Assembly (NCBI GenBank): GCA_031287585.1
Contig: JAITST010000075.1
Coordinates: forward strand, 1-14,979
Direction of reading: 5' to 3'
Source: Planctomycetaceae bacterium
Lineage (GTDB): Bacteria > Planctomycetota > Planctomycetia > Pirellulales > Thermoguttaceae
Length of the DNA: 14,979 bases
The notes beneath the pieces were generated by a model. It did no database searches and was not told where the DNA came from. It saw only the letters and a list, made by a program, of their open reading frames with translations. Of the stretch, positions 1 through 5,723 are shown piece after piece. Position 1 is the first letter of the stretch. Each line of letters begins with the position of its first letter. A program made the position numbers and the translations under genes.

Positions 1-2
1 GG

Positions 3-290
3 ATTTCGGATGATTATTGGTTGACGTTGACGGTTGAGTGGGGCGGGAATAATTGGGCAGTGAAGTTGCCGGATGGCAGTTGTGATATGCTGCTATACAA
101 AGATTGGCGGGCGGTGATAGGAATCGAACGGAGACGGAAACCGCAACAATCTGCCCATTCCGCGTTTCGTTATATGAATTGTACGGTTGAACTAGGTTAC
201 ACGTTTAGCCGTGAAATAACGACTGAACGTATTGGTATAAAAAAGTCACCGGAAGATACAATATTTGTGCGGGTGAAACTATCGTTTTAG
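3..290 (+). CDS. C-terminal end of a probable outer-membrane beta-barrel protein (5' partial)
   Basis: The frame is open from the window edge to a TAG at 288-290, so this is the last roughly 95 residues of a longer protein. The TTG at 21 is not a convincing start because coding-like sequence (ISDDYW) precedes it. The tail has alternating polar and hydrophobic residues in strand-sized blocks (MNCTVELGYTF, then DTIFVRVKLSF) and ends in phenylalanine, as the final strand of Gram-negative outer-membrane proteins does for BAM recognition. That makes a beta-barrel plausible, but the family is not identified. A gap of about 110 bases with a weak hairpin (343-358) separates it from the next promoter. 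Confidence 0.5.
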   Translation: MSDDYWLTLTVEWGGNNWAVKLPDGSCDMLLYKDWRAVIGIERRRKPQQSAHSAFRYMNCTVELGYTFSREITTERIGIKKSPEDTIFVRVKLSF

Positions 291-399
291 AGTTTATGAT
301 TAGTAGCCATTACGATTGAAAATTGCTTGACTACTTTCTCTACTAAACTATTGTTTAGGTGTTTTGCAAAAAAAAAAATGTAAAATAGTTTAACCCCTG

Positions 400-428
400 T
401 TGACTTTTGTTTACTGTTGAGGTACAAT
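400..428 (+). promoter_or_regulatory. sigma70-type promoter upstream of first DUF1559 gene
   Basis: TTGACT (400-405) and TACAAT (423-428) are separated by exactly 17 bases. Transcription would begin near 435, leaving a leader of about 70 bases before the ATG at 505, which has a GAAAGGA ribosome site at 491-497. An A11 tract (368-378) lies about 20 bases upstream of the -35 element, where an UP element would sit. Confidence 0.6.
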
Positions 429-504
429 GCCAACCTGTTGTGAACGATTCTGTTTCGTTTGCAAAAATTTTACTGAACAAACCTTTTCTCGAAAGGAAAA
501 AACT

Positions 505-1669
505 ATGACAAATTATGTAAAGACGTTAATCAGTCAAATTAACCAAATGTTAAAATGGGGGGGGGGGCGCAGTTTACGGTAAATGCCGTATTTATCGTTC
601 TCGCTCGGCTTTTACTTTGGTTGAGCTTCTTGTTGTTATCGCCATTATTGGCGTTCTAATCGCTTTGCTCTTGCCCGCTGTGCAAGCCGCCCGTGAGGCG
701 GCGCGAAGAATGCAGTGTTCCAATAATCTCAAGCAAATGGGCATTGCCGTTCATAATTTTCACAATACTTACGACGGTCTTCCGCCGTATGAACTCGAAG
801 CAGCACGTGCGGGAACGTTTTGCTTCTTGTTCAGTTTCGGTGAACAAACGGCACTTTGGGATATGATTACCAATGCTTCCGATACCACAACTGACAAAGG
901 TCTTAACGTTAACCTCTACGGAGGTTGGTGGACAACAACGTTGACAGACGACCAGCGCAAAGCGTTTGGTTCTGTCAACTGGATGAAGTGTCCTTCACGA
1001 CGAAGCGGTGTTGCCGTTGCCACAGGAACGTCTCAACCCGGTCCGCAAAGTGATTATGCGATTGTCGTTTATGTCTCCGATCGAACAATCGCCGCCGGAA
1101 AAACAACCAGCGCGATCAATCCCACAAGTTGGTGGAATTACCTCCATACACGGAGTCAATTTAACTCACAACCCGCCGACAACTGGCGAAGTCCCTGGAC
1201 ATTGGCAAACATACCGGGCAGTGACCGCGCGAAATGGACACCCGCGTCAAACTTCTCAGATTGGGTGGACGGAACAAGTAACCAATTAATCATCGGTGAA
1301 AAACATATCCCGACAAATGCGATTGGAGTATGTGAACTCGGTTCCGGTGCAACTGAAAAAGTTTTAATTGCCGACTGTTCTTACCTCATAACAGATTGGA
1401 ATCGTTGGGGGGCGATGGCGCGCATCGTTAAAAGATACAACGGTCTTCCTAATATCCTGACAACAAAACCTTCCGACAAATCAGAAGGAACCACCAGTCC
1501 TGTTGATTGTCGTCCTGGCGACGGCTACGGATTCGGAAGTACCCACGCGGGAGTTTGCCAGTTCCTGATAGGTGACGGTTCTGTTCGCAATCTCTCAACA
1601 ACAACGTCCGAAGACGTGATGTTTATGCTCTCTGATACTCGTGATAAAGGCAGCGTTTCGCTTCCCTAA
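505..1669 (+). CDS. DUF1559 pseudopilin-like protein, copy 1; frame broken by a G11 tract
   Basis: The only start with a ribosome site is the ATG at 505 (GAAAGGA at 491-497). It reads MTNYVKTLISQINQMLKWGGG and then, because the G run at 557-567 has 11 bases, enters the wrong frame and stops at 580-582 after 25 codons. With 10 or 13 Gs it would run directly through AVYGKCRIYRSRSA into FTLVELLVVIAIIG, giving a positively charged leader, a prepilin peptidase site (A before FTLVE) and a hydrophobic N-terminal helix in a protein of about 387 residues. The in-frame body has AREAARRMQCSNNLKQ and, near the C-terminus, STHAG...GDGSVRNLS, the H/DG signature of DUF1559. No usable start lies between the upstream stop at 551 and the TTG at 617, which is inside the pilin motif. 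DUF1559 proteins are planctomycete-expanded, pseudopilin-like surface or secretion proteins of unknown role. The gene is either switched off by phase variation or miscounted in sequencing. Confidence 0.9.
557..567 (+). repeat. Homopolymeric G11 tract inside coding start
   Basis: Eleven consecutive Gs lie 18 codons after the ATG at 505. The length decides the reading frame: 10 or 13 Gs connect the leader to the DUF1559 body, while 11 Gs lead to a stop at 580-582. G tracts of this length are prone to replication slippage and are used for phase variation in many bacteria. They are also frequent sites of sequencing error. Confidence 0.95.
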
Positions 1670-1686
1670 CACGAGTAACGTTTCGT

Positions 1687-1740
1687 AGATGACAAGCATT
1701 CACCGCGGCAGCGGAATGAATCCGTCATCTGTTTGATTTG
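1687..1740 (+). terminator. Stem-loop after DUF1559 copy 1
   Basis: AGATGAC (1687-1693) pairs with GTCATCT (1724-1730). An inner CATT / CCGC [GGCA] GCGG / AATG stem is separated from it by small bulges. A T-rich stretch (GTTTGATTTGTGTCATTTTT) follows. It is probably an intrinsic terminator or attenuator between this gene and the lipoprotein gene starting at 1788. Confidence 0.5.
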
Positions 1741-1787
1741 TGTCATTTTTGTATCATTGTTTTAATATTCATCAAAGGATTCTCATT

Positions 1788-2168
1788 ATGAAACTGTATT
1801 TTTTAATCATTTCGTTGTTCGTTGTTATGTTGACCGGATGCGGCGGCTCTGTTGGTGTCACTGGGAAAGTTACGTATTCTGACGGTTCGCCGTTGAAAGA
1901 AGGTTTTGTCATTTTTGAATCAGGGACTTACCAGGTCTTTGGCAAAATTGATGAATCCGGTAACTACAAAATGGGTGAAGACAGCGCGGCAAAAGGGATA
2001 AAATCAGGTGATTACAAAGTCCGAATCACCGCGCAGAGCGGCGGCGGAAGTGACGGCGCACCGCTGGTTCGTCACGTTGCCGCGAAGTACGAAAACACCG
2101 AAACATCAGGGCTTGTCTGTACCGTCAAAGGTAAAACCACCTTTGATATTGTCGTTGAAAAACCGTAA
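1788..2168 (+). CDS. Small lipoprotein with transthyretin/carboxypeptidase-regulatory-like domain, copy 1
   Basis: A predicted 126-residue protein. The start is the ATG at 1788, preceded by AAAGGA at 1774-1779; the open frame extends further upstream but without a ribosome site. The N-terminus MKLYFLIISLFVVMLTGCGG is a lipoprotein signal with lipobox LTGC. The mature part begins GVTGKVTYSDGSPLKEGFVIF and continues through KSGDYKVRITA, the beta-sandwich pattern of carboxypeptidase-regulatory/transthyretin-like domains common in small planctomycete lipoproteins. It sits between two DUF1559 genes, an arrangement seen repeatedly in this phylum, so it may be an envelope partner of the pseudopilins (inference). 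Confidence 0.85.
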   Translation: MKLYFLIISLFVVMLTGCGGSVGVTGKVTYSDGSPLKEGFVIFESGTYQVFGKIDESGNYKMGEDSAAKGIKSGDYKVRITAQSGGGSDGAPLVRHVAAKYENTETSGLVCTVKGKTTFDIVVEKP

Positions 2169-2181
2169 GTTGCGGTTTTTT
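2158..2181 (+). terminator. Short intrinsic-terminator-like hairpin overlapping the lipoprotein stop codon
   Basis: AAAAACCG (2158-2165) and CGGTTTTT (2173-2180) form an 8-bp stem with a 7-base loop that contains the TAA stop. The right arm ends in a T run. The GC core is only 3 bp, so termination may be partial and let transcription reach the next DUF1559 gene. Confidence 0.4.
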
Positions 2182-2225
2182 ACTAATTATGTTTATGATT
2201 CAACTCTTTCACAAGGAGAAATAAA

Positions 2226-3317
2226 ATGTCTCGAAAATTTAATCATGTTACTGTAAGAACAAGGCAACATAATGCCTTTACACTTGTTGAACTCCTAGTT
2301 GTCATCGCAATTATAGGAGTTTTGATTGCGTTACTGTTACCTGCTGTTCAGGCGGCTCGCGAAGCCGCGCGGCGAATGCAGTGTACGAATAACCTCAAGC
2401 AATTGGGGATTGCGATGCACAATTACTACGATGTTCTCAAAGACTTTCCGTGTAACGGCTGCGGACCTTATAAAGGACGAACATTTAATGCGTCGTTGTC
2501 AGATATTTATTCCAATTGGTCGTTTCATATTCCGCTTATGCCGTACATTGAAATGGGTGCCAGATATGACACTATAATTAAGGAACTTCCCGCCCCCTGG
2601 GATAGCCGTGACTGCCTCAAAGGTGTGATAACACCGTATATTTGTCCGTCTGACCCAAACTCGAAAAAGGTCGTTTCCACCATTGATGTAGGTAACTCAC
2701 GAGTCAACTATATCGCAAGTTATGGTGATGCCGTATCGAATGTATATGAGGGCGGAGTCTCAAAACGCGGTGTTTTTCGGGGGACATTGATATACACACA
2801 GGGAATGACCGCTGTTGTTGATGGAACGTCCAATACAATTATGTTTTCCGAAGCGATGGTTCCGTATGCGAATAACGGAAATGCTATCAAGGGAAACTTC
2901 GCTCAGGTTGCCTCTATTGGAACTGATTTTATTCCCGCGCCGTGTTTACAAAAAGTCAATAATACCACTCATACCATCAACGATCCTTGTACAGCCGATT
3001 CCAACCGTTGTACTGCATTTCGCGGAGTACCAAGTTATACGGGTTTTACGACCGTTTTACCGCCAAACTCACCGTCTTGTGCCGCAAATGTAAATCCCAA
3101 AACAGGAGCCGCGACACCGTCAGCGGCGAGCGGACATACGGGCGGTGTGAATATCGGACGAGTTGACGGCTCGGTTGGTTTTGCTTCGGAGACGATTAGC
3201 ACCGGTTCGGGAACGGGACAAGGTTTGACAGTTCGCGATGTTGAATCTGGTACAAGCCCGTATGGTGTTTGGGGAGCGTTGGGGTCTGTCAACGGCGGCG
3301 AAGCCGTGTCGCTGTAA
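2226..3317 (+). CDS. DUF1559 pseudopilin-like protein, copy 2
   Basis: An intact 363-residue protein with a strong ribosome site (AAGGAG, 2213-2218) 7 bases before the ATG. A basic leader (MSRKFNHVTVRTRQHNA) precedes the prepilin cleavage and helix motif FTLVELLVVIAIIGVLIALL (residues 18-37) and AREAARRMQCTNNLKQLGIA. The C-terminal part carries SGHTGGVNIGRVDGSVGFAS (H/DG motif) and the closing SPYGVWGALGSVNGGEA, typical of DUF1559 proteins. Processing by a PilD-like peptidase and assembly into or association with a type II secretion or pilus-like apparatus is expected from the N-terminus, but the function of the family is unknown. Unlike copy 1, it has no homopolymer in the leader. The pilin helix is identical in protein to copy 1 although the DNA differs at many synonymous sites. 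Confidence 0.93.
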   Translation: MSRKFNHVTVRTRQHNAFTLVELLVVIAIIGVLIALLLPAVQAAREAARRMQCTNNLKQLGIAMHNYYDVLKDFPCNGCGPYKGRTFNASLSDIYSNWSFHIPLMPYIEMGARYDTIIKELPAPWDSRDCLKGVITPYICPSDPNSKKVVSTIDVGNSRVNYIASYGDAVSNVYEGGVSKRGVFRGTLIYTQGMTAVVDGTSNTIMFSEAMVPYANNGNAIKGNFAQVASIGTDFIPAPCLQKVNNTTHTINDPCTADSNRCTAFRGVPSYTGFTTVLPPNSPSCAANVNPKTGAATPSAASGHTGGVNIGRVDGSVGFASETISTGSGTGQGLTVRDVESGTSPYGVWGALGSVNGGEAVSL

Positions 3318-3348
3318 GTAAACACCGGAATTGTAAGGTGGAATTGTT

Positions 3349-3419
3349 GTTGCGCACGGAGACACAGAGAACATATTTATTGATTCATAAAAATTGTTCT
3401 CTGTGCCGTTGTGCGCAAC
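3349..3419. repeat. Imperfect inverted repeat of the dispersed GTTGCGCAC...ACAGAGAACA family
   Basis: The left arm 3349-3373 and right arm 3395-3419 are 25 bases each. Reverse-complemented, they agree at 21 of 25 positions, with the mismatches clustered in the middle. GTTGCGCAC and CACAGAGAACA match perfectly. A related half-copy lies at 4124-4154. It fills most of the gap between DUF1559 copy 2 and the next lipoprotein gene. As RNA it would form a long hairpin that could terminate or stabilise transcripts. Confidence 0.7.
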
Positions 3420-3470
3420 CGCCGTTCCTTGTACTATTTTTCATTTTTAACTTTTAGAAAATTTCATACA

Positions 3471-3980
3471 ATGCGTTTTACATTTTATTGTTGGGTTTGT
3501 ATTTTGTTGTTTGTAGTAATGATGGGTTGTTCGCAATCGAATAAACCGAAAGATTTTCCCAATTTGGTACCGGTCAAAATTACGGTTATTGACGGGACAA
3601 CTCCGATAGAAGGTGTCTCGGTTGTATTGATGCAAACGGACACGGGAACAAGTCTTGTTGCCGGCGGTAACACGGATAAGGCAGGAGTCCTTAATGTAAC
3701 AACGTCACAGGCGACATATCAGGCGAAGGGTTGCCCTGTTGGAAAGTACAAAGTAACATTGAGTAAGAGTCCGAAATTACCGAGCGAAAAAACACGTGAG
3801 GAAATCAATCAGATGACACCCGAAGAAACGGATGCCTATACGAAAATCATCACCAAAGAAGCCAAGCAAGCCAAACCAATCATTCCGCCGTCACTGTCGA
3901 GCATAACAACGACAAAGTTGGAAGTAGAGATACCATCAGGCGGAACAGAGATTACCATTAACATTAACGAGTATTGGTAA
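3471..3980 (+). CDS. Lipoprotein with transthyretin-like domain, copy 2
   Basis: A predicted 169-residue protein starting at the ATG at 3471. Starting there puts the signal peptide at the N-terminus: MRFTFYCWVCILLFVVMMGC, with lipobox VMMGC. No clear Shine-Dalgarno is visible. The mature domain has VPVKITVIDGTTPIEGVSVVL and GKYKVTLSKSP, the same beta-sandwich style as the 1788 lipoprotein. A charged insert of about 45 residues (EKTREEINQMTPEETDAYTK...) follows, then a final strand block (LEVEIPSGGTEITINI). It follows a DUF1559 gene, repeating the DUF1559-lipoprotein pairing. Function unknown; probably envelope-anchored. Confidence 0.82.
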   Translation: MRFTFYCWVCILLFVVMMGCSQSNKPKDFPNLVPVKITVIDGTTPIEGVSVVLMQTDTGTSLVAGGNTDKAGVLNVTTSQATYQAKGCPVGKYKVTLSKSPKLPSEKTREEINQMTPEETDAYTKIITKEAKQAKPIIPPSLSSITTTKLEVEIPSGGTEITININEYW

Positions 3981-4064
3981 AGGAGTTGAAAGATACCGAA
4001 CACGATTTAACATTGCTACTAACCGCAATGTTATCACGAGCAAACTACACGGATAAACGAAAGG

Positions 4065-4114
4065 ATTTTAGATTTTGTTTTAATACACAAAATCCTAAAT
4101 CGAAAATCTAAAAT
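4065..4114. repeat. AT-rich inverted repeat containing a dispersed 18-mer
   Basis: ATTTTAGATTTT (4065-4076) is perfectly inverted at 4103-4114. The first arm belongs to an 18-base string, ATTTTAGATTTTGTTTTA (4065-4082), repeated exactly at 5663-5680. A competing pairing, GGATTTT with AAAATCC, lies inside. It is part of the 371-base gene-free stretch 3981-4351. Confidence 0.6.
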
Positions 4115-4123
4115 AAAAACAAT

Positions 4124-4154
4124 CCCTCTGTGACCCCGTGCCTCTGTGCGCAAC
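4124..4154. repeat. Second, partial copy of the CTCTGTG...TGCGCAAC repeat
   Basis: This stretch shares CTCTGTG and TGTGCGCAAC with the right arm at 3395-3419, with an extra CTCTGTG unit between. It appears without its partner arm, so it is a half-repeat of the same dispersed intergenic family. Confidence 0.55.
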
Positions 4155-4179
4155 GTCATTTATTTCTCATTTCTTTTTT

Positions 4180-4238
4180 CACAGGTAGTTAAGGATAGGT
4201 AATGGTAGATACAAATGACCTATCCTTAACTATCTGTG
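4180..4238. repeat. Long near-perfect hairpin (21-bp arms)
   Basis: The left arm 4180-4200 (CACAGGTAGTTAAGGATAGG plus T) and right arm 4218-4238 are inverted repeats with a single mismatch around a 17-base loop. A T-run before and an A-run after (4172-4179, 4241-4247) can extend the pairing further. No T-tract follows on either strand, so it is not a standard intrinsic terminator. It lies just upstream of a promoter (4253-4281). Confidence 0.75.
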
Positions 4239-4252
4239 ATAAAAAAACAGTC

Positions 4253-4281
4253 TTGACCGTTCCGCCTGAATTTGTTATCCT
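4253..4281 (+). promoter_or_regulatory. Candidate sigma70-type promoter for the 4352 gene
   Basis: TTGACC (4253-4258) and TATCCT (4276-4281) have 17-bp spacing. The predicted start near 4288 leaves a leader of about 64 bases. It lies immediately downstream of the 4180-4238 hairpin. Confidence 0.4.
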
Positions 4282-4351
4282 TCGCGGTATCTGTGTTTTT
4301 TTGTTGGATATGTCTGTTTGAATTTTATTTATGTTTTCACACTTTAGCAAG

Positions 4352-5218
4352 ATGCGTTTGCAATTTTCGGTATCGTTTTTGGCGATGCTGTTGGGTTTGC
4401 TTTGCACTTGTGGTTGTAATCCTTTCGCTAAAACTACTGTTTCTAACAAATCTACCTCTGTTACCCCATCCGACTTGCCCAACGCCAGCGTTACTCCTAA
4501 CACTGCCGGAATTGACATTTTTTATATTCGTGTTCCTTACCAGAACCGCGACGTGTTGCGCGACTTTTGGGCGGCTACCGACGAGCAGATTACCGGTGTG
4601 AACTCACGCGAGTTACATAGTAACGGGATTCGTGTCGGGATTCAGGGTGCGGGAATGTCGCCGTCGCTTTCGCGAATGTTGGACTTGAAAAATGAACCGG
4701 TTGCCCGTGATATGGGCGTGAGCCACGAGGTTGATATTGCGAATCAGCCGGATGTCGAGCCGCTTGTGTCGCGTCAGTATCAGCAACTCGTGCCGGGTAA
4801 AATCGCGTACTTGCAACCATACGCCGACGCGGTACCGAAAGTTTCGCGATTCTGGTTGGAAAACAACAAACTTGTGGGCAAGACTTACGAAAACGTCAAT
4901 CCGTACATCTCGTTAACCGCGACACCGCTCGGCGAAAACGAGGGCGGCGTGTTGTTTAGCGTTCTTCCGGTGCTGCACTACGGCGACGCGGTAGTACGGC
5001 TGACATCTGTACACGGTTACTACGCGCGAGAGATGAAACGTCCGCGAATCGGGTTTGAGAATCTCGCGGTATCGGTAAAGTTGTTACCGGGGCAATGGCT
5101 GTTGATAGGACCGACATCAGAAAATTTGCAAGGCATCGGACACTATTTTTTCACGCGGGAAGTCGGCGAGACGGAACAAAAGATTATCGCAATACGTTTG
5201 TCGATGGTCAAAAATTAG
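4352..5218 (+). CDS. Conserved exported protein of unknown function (putative lipoprotein)
   Basis: A predicted 288-residue protein. I prefer the ATG at 4352 over 4331 because it puts the basic residues of MRLQFSVSFLAMLLGLLC directly before the hydrophobic core; neither start has a good ribosome site. Cysteines end the signal (CTCGC), but the lipobox is non-canonical. The mature protein begins with a Thr/Ser/Pro-rich stretch, then IDIFYIRVPYQNRDVLRDFW. Later blocks are YISLTATPLGENEGGVLFSV, LPVLHYGDAVVRLTSVHG and LLPGQWLLIGPTSENLQGIG, ending with EQKIIAIRLS. The beta-rich 'LLPGQWLLIGP...HYFFTRE...EQKIIAIRL' end resembles planctomycete-restricted hypothetical proteins and recalls the C-terminal strands of secretin-like domains, but I cannot assign a family. 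It stands alone between repeats and a tRNA. Confidence 0.82.
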   Translation: MRLQFSVSFLAMLLGLLCTCGCNPFAKTTVSNKSTSVTPSDLPNASVTPNTAGIDIFYIRVPYQNRDVLRDFWAATDEQITGVNSRELHSNGIRVGIQGAGMSPSLSRMLDLKNEPVARDMGVSHEVDIANQPDVEPLVSRQYQQLVPGKIAYLQPYADAVPKVSRFWLENNKLVGKTYENVNPYISLTATPLGENEGGVLFSVLPVLHYGDAVVRLTSVHGYYAREMKRPRIGFENLAVSVKLLPGQWLLIGPTSENLQGIGHYFFTREVGETEQKIIAIRLSMVKN

Positions 5219-5314
5219 GTTTTGTGTGTTTTCCAGTACCTATCGTGTGTCCGCGTACAACATTTTGTTTGGTGCTAACAGACAATTCTGACAATACTTT
5301 TCTGGGGGTGGCAC

Positions 5315-5342
5315 TTGACAAAAAACAAAACCAATGTATGAT
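5315..5342 (+). promoter_or_regulatory. Promoter of the tRNA-Lys gene
   Basis: TTGACA (5315-5320, consensus) and TATGAT (5337-5342) are separated by 16 bases. Transcription would start near 5349, about 59 bases before the tRNA. Confidence 0.65.
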
Positions 5343-5407
5343 ATTTACATAGTTTTTATCGTAGCGGGCGGTTACGGCGAACGTGGCGGTAAAATCTAAT
5401 GTAACTC

Positions 5408-5480
<73 letters not shown>

Positions 5481-5484
5481 TTGT

Positions 5485-5525
5485 AGTGGCGATAGTTTTG
5501 GTTTGTTAGGACTATTGCCACTTTT
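5485..5525 (+). terminator. Intrinsic terminator of tRNA-Lys
   Basis: AGTGGCGATAGT (5485-5496) pairs with ACTATTGCCACT (5511-5522), 12 pairs including one wobble, around a 14-base loop. TTT follows. It starts 4 bases after the tRNA. Confidence 0.7.
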
Positions 5526-5528
5526 GAC

Positions 5529-5556
5529 GCTACGCGTTAGCGTGAGCTAACGTAGC
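5529..5556. repeat. REP-like palindrome GCTACG..TTAGC-GTGA-GCTAACGTAGC
   Basis: An 11-bp stem with a two-base CG bulge on the left side and a GTGA tetraloop. Short GTTAGCGTGAGCTAAC-type palindromes recur in intergenic DNA of planctomycetes (recollection, not checked here). It abuts the next terminator. Confidence 0.5.
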
Positions 5557-5588
5557 CGCCCATATCTGCCAAAAAATGGGCGGCTTTT
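5555..5588 (+). terminator. Second intrinsic terminator downstream of tRNA-Lys
   Basis: A perfect 9-bp GC-rich stem, GCCGCCCAT (5555-5563) with ATGGGCGGC (5576-5584), has a 12-base loop and is followed by TTTTA. It reads on the plus strand and would block transcription into the convergent flgL gene. On the minus strand no T run follows. Confidence 0.75.
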
Positions 5589-5662
5589 ATACATTGAAAT
5601 TATTTCTATCTCTTCCTAAAAAAATTCTGTCACCCCTCACATAGTCGTTAAAAACGGACGGC

Positions 5663-5680
5663 ATTTTAGATTTTGTTTTA
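5663..5680. repeat. Second exact copy of the 18-mer ATTTTAGATTTTGTTTTA
   Basis: Identical over 18 bases to 4065-4082, about 1.6 kb away. It lies in the 135-base stretch between the tRNA terminators and the flgL stop codon, where I see no gene and no clear minus-strand terminator. Confidence 0.6.
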
Positions 5681-5723
5681 CAATCTATACTTTCCCAAAA
5701 ATCACAACTTACAGTAGTGTATA

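Noticed and set aside
617..1669. TTG at 617 as the true start of DUF1559 copy 1
   Set aside because: It is the Leu codon of the FTLVE cleavage motif. Starting there removes the leader needed for prepilin processing, and no ribosome site precedes it.
3349..4238. CRISPR array or integron attC sites from the nearby inverted repeats
   Set aside because: Units are few, unequal and irregularly spaced, with no uniform spacers, no integrase and no cas genes in the window.
4189..4518. Minus-strand frame of 109 codons across the 4180 hairpin
   Set aside because: It is antisense to the signal peptide of the 4352 gene and crosses the inverted repeat; no domain or ribosome site.
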